DNA from: Atherinomorus stipes
Lineage: Eukaryota; Chordata; Actinopteri; Atheriniformes; Atherinidae
DNA: 64,000 bases
Direction of reading: 5' to 3'
Assembly (NCBI GenBank): GCA_023101725.1
Contig: JALJCO010007061.1
Location: 1 to 64,000, forward strand
Position numbers and translations under genes: made by a program. The notes under the pieces were generated by a model, which worked only from the letters and a program-made list of their open reading frames with translations, did not search any database and was not told the origin of the DNA. Shown one piece after another: positions 55,974 through 64,000 of the stretch (position 1 is the stretch's first letter; every line of letters starts with the position of its first letter).

Positions 55974-56564
55974 AGGCCCTTTCAGATAGAACGCGGCAAG
56001 CACAAGAGGACGGCGACAAACCCATTCATTGTGTATGTGGTACCGCCGCGGCAGCGCGTTCCGCCATGCCGCGGAGCACCGCGGCGCGCAAGGTGGGCGC
56101 ATGCCGCCGCGGTGGCGCTGACGCCGCTGCGCTCGAATTGAACATTTTTCAATTCGGGCGCAGCGCGCTGTGACGACATCCTAGCGCGTCCAATAGGAGA
56201 GGCCAGTTCAGGGAAAAAAGTGGTCATTGTTCAGCCTGAAGTAAACCTGGAAGCGGTCAGTGTGAAAGAATGCAGCTCCCAGACGAGCCTGAACCCCCCT
56301 AAGTTCTGCCTTGTTACCAGGATCAGGTGGACCCCCACCCTTTTATCTGCTGCTGATCTCTTCCTTCTCCTCTGGAGCAAAGCTCTTTGCTGCGACCATG
56401 AGATGTACATCTCTCACAACGAAGCGTGCCGGGGAGAAAACACTTCCTGGTCTGTCGCTTAGCAACGCGTGCCTGACGTGTTTGCTGCCGCCGGGTCTGC
56501 CGCCGAGTCTGCGCCCTACCCCGCGGTGAACTCGGCGAAAAACGCGTCCTATCTGAAAGGGCCT
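55974..56564. mobile_element. CpG-rich Harbinger-type MITE with TAA duplication
   Basis: The left end AGGCCCTTTCAGATAGAACG and the inverse of the right end AGGCCCTTTCAGATAGGACG pair over about 20 bases. A 3-bp TAA duplication flanks it (55971-55973, 56565-56567), as in PIF/Harbinger elements. The 591-bp interior is dense in CGCG/GCGGC, unusually CpG-rich for the window. Open frames inside are by-products of GC content. Confidence 0.85.
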
Positions 56565-56567
56565 TAA

Positions 56568-57307
56568 CACGACATTTACACAAATAGGCTTGCTGAGTTG
56601 CCTCGGATCTTCTGTGGAGTGAATAATGATTGGTTTTAATGACAGGCTAGCAGATTCCTATTGACTCCGCTAGCATAAGCATCGGCAACGCTTGGAACTA
56701 GAATAATGGGATGAAATATGTTTAATCTGTCTTCAGTGATAAGTAAGAACCTGGCTCACTTGTAAATAAGGCCCCATGTCAAAAATCGTGCTGCGTGCTA
56801 TCGACCCTAAGCAGGAGTGGCTGAGTAGAAGGAGGGAGGGATAGAAAGAGACGTTTCTGTCAAATGTTATGTCGTGAAACAAACATGTTGTTAGCTGGTT
56901 AATAATTATTTTGCAACCAAAACTCTTTTCTCAGTGTTGTATTTGTTGTTTCATAGAAGTAAACAGCTCTTCAGATGATGGAGGCGTCACTAAAGTAAAA
57001 AAATATTGTAAAAAAAAAAAGACCCTTTTCCACTTGAAGAGAATTGCAGCATTTAAAGCTTGTTTTCTCATCTTTTGGGTCAAAAGCAGGCATTTTCACT
57101 GCAACAACCCCATGTTCTACTGCAGATTACTAAAGAATGGAAAAAGCTAGAAACAAATGTTTTTTTCTGATAGAAGAAGAGAGTGTAAGCTTTCCATTGG
57201 TACATTCAGTGTTTGCACAGGCATACAGTAGTACATGATATTCTGTGGCTCTCCAAAAATAAGTGAAAATCCTGGCAATATGAAGCACTCTGGTCAGAAA
57301 AGGTCTG
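56568..57307. other. Noncoding, no gene seen
   Basis: AT-rich sequence, no coding signal or delimited repeat. Confidence 0.4.
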
Positions 57308-57384
57308 GCAGTCAATGAGTTAAGGGCCGGACAATATCAGTATATCGGATATTGGCTAAAAGCCAATATCAAACATCCCTAATT
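57308..57384. repeat. Terminal copy of the TAGGGATGT-type family
   Basis: GGACAATATCAGTATATCGG then CCAATATCAAACATCCCTAA matches the end of the 5560-5795 copy. Confidence 0.65.
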
Positions 57385-57896
57385 ATAATCATTATCATCT
57401 ATCAGTATTATTATTATTATTATAGATCTATAAGTAGGTTTTAATTAGGTGAGACTGATGGGGACAAAAGGATGAAGTTGAACTCATAGTCCAAGAAGGG
57501 GGCTCAAGCTTCTAACCTTCCGGTTTAAGTGATTTTATATCATTTTATTATGATTATATTCTGTTCTTTTGTACATCCTTTTAATGATGTGATATGATTT
57601 TGTTTCTCTTCAAGTTCTTCTCCGTACATTTGAATTTGTCTGCATCTTGCTGTCATGATTTTGATGTTTTATGTACAGTAAAGCACTTGAATGGTTATAA
57701 AAAATGTGCTCTAGTTTAACTTACCATGCCTTGTCTGGCAACCTCCTCCTCATTCCAACCCCAGCAGCTGAAGCAAAAACATCAGTGGGTCACTCTCAGA
57801 CCCAGGCAGGAGAGCTGAGCCACTGCACAATGACCCCCACAGAAAATAGCCGTCAGACCCTTCGACTTGGCAGTTGAGTGAACAGTGTTACGTAAT
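57385..57896. other. Noncoding, no gene seen
   Basis: A short (TTA)n run near 57407-57423 and AT-rich DNA without coding signal. Confidence 0.4.
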
Positions 57897-58165
57897 GAAT
57901 GTCGTGATCTGATGTGCTTGCCACAGCTCCTAATTAGGCCCACCTGTGCCTTGTAATCACACTCATGCTACTCACCTGCACTTAAGCCTCCTCTTGTCGC
58001 TCCTTTAGAGCCAGGTTGTCTGTTTCTACTTGCTCAGTGATCCAGTGCCGTTCCACAGTCGCTGACCTGCGGAGTTTTTCGCCTCATTTTCTGCATCACA
58101 GGTTTCTGCCTCAGCCTTGGTTATACTCTGGATCTCTGCCTTCATGCTGATGACCTCTGCCTGCC
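57897..58165 (+). mobile_element. Possible Gypsy-type LTR fragment
   Basis: TGTCGTGATCTGATGTGCTT then AGGCCCACCTGTGCC and CACTTAAGCCTCCTCTTGTC, followed by a GCCAGGTTGTCTG-type stretch, resembles the 5' half of fish Gypsy LTRs (TG start, TTAA-type TATA region, promoter-proximal motifs). No LTR end, PBS or gag follows. The assignment is weak. Confidence 0.35.
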
Positions 58166-58232
58166 TGTTTGACCCCACTCTCTTACCAACCTGGCTTTTA
58201 AGAGATCCACTTGTTTTTCATAGTGATGCTTG

Positions 58233-59202
58233 TAGGCCTGGGACGATAACAAATTTTGCTGGACGATATATTGTCCCACATATTATTGACAATAAACAAT
58301 ATTATTGTCGACTTTACCGAGACCAAAATAACCACTTATGTAATGTTAATATATCATCCTTTCAAATGTAACAAACTTTCATTTCACACTGGAATGTCCA
58401 GAACCAGAACTTTTAAATATTCTAATAAACAAACAAAAAACAATAAAAAATAAAATTGAAAAATAGCTGTCTCTGTTTAAAAAAAATGCACCAAAGAAAC
58501 CAATGAACTAGACCCTGTTTCTCCAAAATAATAAATACAGTGGCCTATCCAGTCTCAAACAAAACTGCACTTTTATATTATTATTATTATTATTATTAAT
58601 ATTATTATTATTATTATTATCATCATAACAAAGGATGACGATGTGCTGACTGTCAGGCCGACTCGGGGTGCAGTGTCGTCCGTCCCCCCCAGTGTGGAAG
58701 ACTCAACGGGTGATTGTGTTTGAAGTGGCCATGCAAGTTCGTTGTGTTGCCTCTCCTTTGGCGCTAACATTTTTAAACAGAGTCAGCACGCTAGCTTTTC
58801 TGTATTGATGGTTCCACCTCGCTCGCTGAGCTTGAAGCAGAAATATTCCCACACTGGAGCTGTAGCATTTGGCTTTGCGTTTCTGTGCTCCTCGAAGCTC
58901 ACCTGCATCGGGTCTGTCTGTGTGTGTGCTGCTCCGCCTGCTTCCACAGATACAAAGATCCTGAATGACTGACAAGATGCTTCACTCCCTTCATTTCATT
59001 TTACTAAGCCACAAACGCGCCCAGGTGCTGAGACCGTTGCACAGAGTGAACCTTCTTGTCATCCAGCGTGTTTAGAGGAGAGAGAGACGAGGAAAACAAA
59101 TACACGCATGCACATGGCGATATATTGAGGCGGGGAAAGTTATAGACGTCATTTTCATTTATCGTGCGGCTAATTGATTTATTGATTATTGTCCCAGGCA
59201 TA
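58233..59202. mobile_element. hAT element with 8-bp target duplication
   Basis: The left end TAGGCCTGGGACGATAA and the right end TTATTGTCCCAGGCATA are inverse over about 17 bases. Flanks GATGCTTG (58225-58232) and GATGCATG (59203-59210) are a 7/8 target duplication. The 970-bp interior holds a (TTA)n-rich tract (58575-58620) and short frames without recognised transposase blocks. The element is non-autonomous. Confidence 0.9.
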
Positions 59203-59474
59203 GATGCATGATATCGGGCCGATATCTGTATTGCCCGATTTTGGCTTTGGGGACCAAATTGTTACCTTCTGCCAGTTTTTTCTTTTTTTAATTCTCAATA
59301 TGTCATTTGGTTTGAAGGCCAACTGTATGAAACTTGGCCAGGAATTTTCATTTATCATGTTTACAATTCCATGATCACTTTTGATACAAGATGCATAGAA
59401 CAGGAGATATGAAATGTACCAACACTCTTTCACTTAAGGACCAATTTGGTCCCATTGCCTCCCATTATGTAAGG

Positions 59475-59626
59475 CAGGGATCACCAATTCCGGACCTCTT
59501 GGGACAGTGTCTGGAAGGTTTTCCATGCCTCCCTGCTCCAACCCACCAGACCCAAATTAAGGAGTCACGGAAATGTTGAAAACCCTCCAGACACTGGCCC
59601 AAGAGGTCCGGTGTTGGTGATCCCTG
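59475..59626. mobile_element. Fold-back hAT-like MITE with target duplication
   Basis: CAGGGATCACCAATTCCGGA at the left and the inverse ending GGTGTTGGTGATCCCTG at the right form long arms (GACCTCTTGGG, AGTGTCTGGAAGG). Flanks ATGTAAGG and ATGTAAGA are a 7/8 duplication. It belongs to the family of 11263-11460. Confidence 0.9.
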
Positions 59627-59666
59627 ATGTAAGAGATAATGCCAGACGAGGTGTCCATTATCAGAA

Positions 59667-60388
59667 ATTATTATACGGCTCTTTAGAATGCTGTTGAATG
59701 CTCCGTTGACTTGAATGGGTTTTCCCAACGTTAATTGCTGCTATAACAATATAATGACCGCTGTCAGTGGCAACAGATTATTTTTCTTTTTTTAACCTGT
59801 GGTCTTGCGGTGATCCTCTGCGTCGCTAGTGGTCAGGTCGATACAGCAAGCAAGCATGTAGCGACACCTCGTGACCGAAAATGGATCACATCTCAATTAA
59901 TTTGAACATCTTCGGCAAATGTGGAGATTTTGAGCTCTGGGTCCAGGCTGAGTTTAAGGATTCACCCTCCCCAAAACGAAAAAGACAAAAAGAAGACCAG
60001 TGGTAAGACGCATACAGCGAGCAGAGAAGGAAATGTCCAGTTCAACCTACAGAAATAGCTGGTGCTAGTCCAAATTCCAGCCGCTATGGCTCAACTAACA
60101 AATGTTGCTAAGACACAGGTGCCCCGATTGTGGGAACTTTTTATTCTTAGCGTAAAACATCAGAACAGAAGGGGAGGAAATGTCCAGTTCAACATACAGC
60201 AACACCCGGTGCTAGCATAAAGTCCAGCCACCGTCACTCAGCTAACAAACGTTGCTAAGCAACAAGTTCCCCGACTTGGCCTCAGCTGCCGGGAACTATT
60301 TTAATCTGAGCGTAAAACATCAGAAAGTTGTTTGACCCTTGCAAAAATAGAAGACTAATTTATTTTTTGCAAGTAGCCGTATAATAAT
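59667..60388. mobile_element. TIR element with ATTATTATACGGCT ends
   Basis: ATTATTATACGGCT at 59667 is the inverse of AGCCGTATAATAAT at 60375-60388, giving 722 bp between ends. The interior contains two adjacent copies of a 145-160 bp unit (60025-60165 and 60166-60324). No transposase was seen. The superfamily is not assigned. Confidence 0.75.
60025..60324. repeat. Internal tandem duplication
   Basis: Both copies carry GGAAATGTCCAGTTCAACMT, CTGGTGCTAG or its near match, TCAGCTAACAAACGTTGCTA and AGCGTAAAACATCAGAA. Similarity by eye is about 85%, so the duplication is old or relaxed. Confidence 0.75.
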
Positions 60389-61976
60389 ATTGACAGGATA
60401 ATGTGTGGAACGCAGGTCATTATGGGGAAATATTGACCTTCAGGGCGAATGAAATGAAAAATACTTTTTTCATCCCAGAAGGGAAATTATATTAAGCTTT
60501 CATAGTGTCGTGAACTCGCATGGATGGGCATCGGGGAAGGGTGATGTACTACTGTTTAGGCTATAAAGATATACTAAATGATGTCATTTCGGGTAAATTA
60601 TGGACGCTACCCACTCAGGACACTTGGATTACATTGGACGAGTAGTATGGAGGAATATTGACAAGTTTTTGTGGACTTTTAAGGACCTTTTTCTTTTGAG
60701 CGCCAGTGACCCCCATTATATAAAAGTCGGCAGATAACTAAACCCCACCCAGATCTCTGGCTGCATTTGAGATATTAAAAAAGTCCTCCAGAGTCTTTTT
60801 TAGCATGAGGGCGAGTAGAAAATGGACCATCATTCTGTGGGTGTTGTATCCCTTTCATTTTTGTGTCAATAAAACCCCAGTTCTTTATAACTGATTAACC
60901 ATCTTTTATGCACCTAAGAAACAGTTCTTGAAATGACTTTGCGGTTCAGCCCCTGACAGCCTTGCCTGTAAAAAACCCATCAGACCAAAGTCCAGTCAGA
61001 AAGCTTCCAGCTGACCAGCAGAAGATAAAATGATATTCAGCAGTACAGACCATGACTTACTTTTGACAGAGAAGACACAAGTTGTGTGTAATTCTGCTCT
61101 TTGTGCATCTGCGTTCCATCATCAACTCATCCTCACACTAAGATATGTGTGATACAAGCGTCCAGAAATAGCAGCTGGTTTTCTTCCTTATAAATGAGCC
61201 TTTGTGCAGCGCTGTCACATCTGGAGCAACACTGAATAAGTGGAGGAATAAAGCAGATGTATGCAAAGAGTATTAATCAGCCAAGGTGCTTATTAAAGTT
61301 GTCAATGCAACAGCCTCTTACGAGAGCTTCGGATGCTTTTTCCAGCGACAACTCTTTTAGAGGAACAAAAAGCTTTCACAGCTCTTTTCAGACTTTTGAT
61401 GCAAGTCAGTTATTTCACACAGAACTCGATACAACCACAAAATATGTTTTCTTTTTTTGGATTTCAAAAACATTCTGTTTTTGTTTTCTTTCTTTTACTT
61501 TTGTAACCTATTTTCTGACAGGAGTGTGTAATTATTAAAAACAAGCTGCACAACTTCTGGCAGCCTCATTAATGCTTGACATTACATATGTATGTCTTCT
61601 GTTTTCTGAATGCTTTACATGCATAATGACTCCACAGACCACCAGAAGCCTGCGGTTTTCAGGATGAGGCGTTGTCAGATATTAGGTGGGGTTGGACATC
61701 CGACTCCGCCAACATTACAGTTTTGAGTTGCTTATTCTAAACCCCCCCCCCCCCCCAATACGCTCTACTCCTGACATCACTGTCTGGTCACGCCCATTGG
61801 ATGTCCAACACCGCCTACTGCTAGCCGCAGGGGCGGGTACTTGCAGACCACCACCCTTTAACCACTTCTTAAACTAAAACTAAGCTCAGAACCCTGCACC
61901 GCCCTCTAGTGGATGCATTGTGTAATGATCCTGTATTCCAGTAGCTTTCACAGGGACCTGGAGCCATCAGCTAGAA
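60389..61976. other. Noncoding, no gene seen
   Basis: No coding signal. A C-run lies at about 61741-61757. Confidence 0.4.
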
Positions 61977-63672
61977 CAGGTGTTCCCAACCTTTTTCATG
62001 ATGGCCCCCGATTTTTCAGTTGAAACTGGTCCATTCATATTTAACACTGTAGTGTAATGATCTCATTTTTGGTTAATTTATTTAATAACTAAACCAAATC
62101 CACCTGCCTTTACAGGGGACATGTTATACACTTAATTCCCAATCTGAAACAATTTTCTGATATCTGAATGACATGTCAGAGTCCTACTTTGGTCAAATTG
62201 GCTCATAGTTTGAGCGCAGCAGCTCCTCTCCACCCTCCTTAAACAGCCTCTTCAGGCCTCTGTCTAATGAAATGGGTGGAGAGCTCAGGAGCAGCAGACT
62301 CCACCCATCACTCCACCCTGTCATCTTTATTTAGTTTTATTTAGTTCTAGTGATGCAGAAGGTGGTCCTGCATATAGTTTTATTTAGAGCAGGGCGGGGA
62401 AGGAAGCTAACAACGAGCCACCGAGTGGCGGCTACATTCCAACACCTGTCAATCGAAAGGACACGCCCTTAATTATGCGTAATTTCAAGTTTAAATAACA
62501 TCTAAATGGATGGGTTATAAAAAAAAAATTCACCCACCTCACAGTTGACATGAAGATAAACTTAAACTGTTAAACCTAAAATGATTTTTTGAACCAGGCT
62601 GTAAACATGTTTATTTCTGCTGTGAAGTTGGCCTTTTTCACATGGGAGTCTATGGGGATTCGCTCTGTTATGGAGCCCCTAGTGGATCAAGGAAGAGTTA
62701 CAATTTTTGAATCCAGGAAGTAAGCTTCACTGTTCTGAGGCAGAGTTTGCCCCTTGGCATTAAAGGTAGAGTCCGAAGTCCCCCCACGTTTCTGTTTGCA
62801 AACAGCAGTATTCAAACTGAACGCCCCTCCCTCTCAGGCTAATGGCCGCCTCGTTCTTCAAACTATTCAGCTTCAAGCCTCTCCTTCAGAGCTCAAGCGG
62901 GTAAAAGCCAAACTAATATTAGCCCTGGTTTTCCAACTTGCATTCTCTAAAGCTCTTACCTTTTCTTTGGTGCATCCGTTTTTTTCTTTCTTTCTTTTTC
63001 CTTCGAGAGTTCGAATGACCGGCGTCTGCTCCAATCATGAGCTTATTCCCACACAGCTTCATGTCCTTAGTTCTGTCATTGGCTGGTGACATAAACAGAA
63101 AATCTCCACCCAGAAACGTCCCGACCACAACAAAACAAAGCTAAAGAGCAAATTACAGGCGGGGGGAGAGAGAGCTGCATTCAAACGCGCCACAGCACGC
63201 AAGTAGAGGCCCAAAGGCGCAGTTTGAGATGGATTTCCACTTGCACAAGTCTAACGTTTATTTTCAGGGGGGAAACGCGGACTCTACCTTTAACGTTAGC
63301 GTTAGCTGGTACTCCATCCAGACTTCTCAGCTCTGCTTTGTTATCTACACTTACTAATCTGTATTTAATCAATTGAATTGGATTTTTGTCTCTTTAGGGG
63401 AGGTTTGGGACCATTTTTGTCTTCATTATTTAGTTTTCATACTTCTCTACAACGTTTGCCAGCTGAGTGTCTTCTTCTGCTTGTTTGTTGAACTCTGACA
63501 AATTAGCGCCACCAGGTGGGGGAAACTACATTGCAACTCATCCAGTCATACATAACAGTGAAAATATACGGTCCTCGCGGCCCACATGTGGAAAAGGCAA
63601 GTTTTTTCGTGGCTCTCTAGGTGGCAATTGAGGCCTGAGCTTAGGCTGTGGCCCCATGGTTAAGAATCACTG
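61977..63672. mobile_element. Possible hAT-like element enclosing a TTAA MITE
   Basis: The left end CAGGTGTTCCCAACC and the inverse of the right end CAGTGATTCTTAACC share a hAT-like CAG-N layout. Flanks AGCTAGAA and AGCCACAA agree at 6 of 8 bases, which would be a decayed duplication. The interior is noncoding apart from the nested MITE. The pairing of these two ends is an inference. Confidence 0.4.
62764..63289. mobile_element. TTAA-type MITE, copy 3
   Basis: The left end AGGTAGAGTCCG and the inverse of the right end AGGTAGAGTCCG are perfect over 12 bases. TTAA flanks both sides (62760-62763 and 63290-63293). The 526-bp body is noncoding. The AGGTWGA start resembles copy 2 at 48498. Confidence 0.9.
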
Positions 63673-64000
63673 AGCCACAAGACACCCAGTACCATTGATA
63701 ATAGGGGTGTCACAATTTAGTTTTTTTTATTGAAATCGATCAAAATTACACCATGGTCTCAATCACTGAAGTGAAACACATCCATACGTAAAGAGTTAAA
63801 AGCACATGATGTCGTGTCCTGTAGCTTACACCACCGGTTAGCAGTGTTGTCAGTCGGCACCAGTATTAATGTTGTACTGTTGACACCAGTATTTTCGTGG
63901 TACGGGTGGTATCAGACGTAGGAGTGGTTTCCATCTGGCAAGCGAAACAGTTCAGTGACAATGTCTCCTCAGAGTGCAGCTGGAGCAGCAGCTCCATCTC
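63673..64000. other. Noncoding, no gene seen
   Basis: AT-rich; a hAT-like GGGGTGTCACAATTTAG stretch at about 63703 suggests a repeat fragment but cannot be delimited. Confidence 0.35.

Noticed and set aside
55913..56570. Overlapping open frames on both strands
   Set aside because: They are a by-product of GC-rich MITE sequence with few stop codons.

Overview
This window looks like intergenic or intronic DNA from a teleost fish, probably a percomorph. The evidence is the repeat content: L2-clade LINE, Tc1-like transposons, hAT, PIF/Harbinger and TTAA-type MITEs, a Penelope-like fragment, Ty3/Gypsy-type LTR and gag remnants, and tRNA-derived SINEs with fish-type tails. Composition is AT-rich, with stop codons dense in all frames. 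There are no operons, ribosome binding sites or compact bacterial genes. I see no complete host protein-coding gene. Two short stretches look like possible host exons: 77-171, and the open frame ending at 52475. Neither could be assigned to a known gene.

Layout. 0-5 kb: exon-like block, a reversed tRNA-derived SINE, and a 40-bp minisatellite of about 28 units. 5-13 kb: dispersed repeats, a 1.5-kb hAT element with an 8-bp target duplication (7432-8951), and a fold-back hAT MITE (11263-11460). 13.6-16.3 kb: a Gypsy-type LTR plus gag remnant that splits a dispersed repeat and is itself interrupted by a hAT MITE. 17.8-22.3 kb: a Tc1 fragment, a 951-bp Harbinger-like element with a MYB/SANT-like remnant, a second Harbinger-like element, a near-perfect hairpin, and a G/C-rich TIR element. 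25.4-25.9 kb: a copy of a dispersed family also seen at 5.6 and 54.7 kb. 27-31.9 kb: a nearly full-length L2 LINE on the minus strand and a 348-bp Tc1/mariner MITE, both lying inside one arm of a larger inverted repeat. 33-36 kb: Harbinger-like debris, then 1.5 kb of anomalous A/T-rich sequence. 38-44.5 kb: Tc1 fragments, two tRNA-derived SINEs, and a second Gypsy LTR with PBS and gag N-terminus. 45-50.8 kb: polypurine tract, TTAA-type MITEs, a Tc1 transposon interrupted by one of them, and a MITE with a tRNA-like insert. 52-60.4 kb: the unidentified open frame, a full-length but degenerate Tc1 element, inverted Penelope fragments, a CpG-rich Harbinger MITE, a hAT element with target duplication, and a 722-bp element with an internal duplication. 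60.4-64 kb: mostly plain sequence, with a TTAA MITE nested in a possible hAT-like element.

No gene network can be described. The coding traces are transposase, reverse transcriptase, endonuclease and gag remnants, nearly all broken by frameshifts or stops. The most informative content is the nesting order of the transposons, the shared lesions between copies, and the two unassigned exon-like stretches. All assignments come from reading the sequence; no database search was run.
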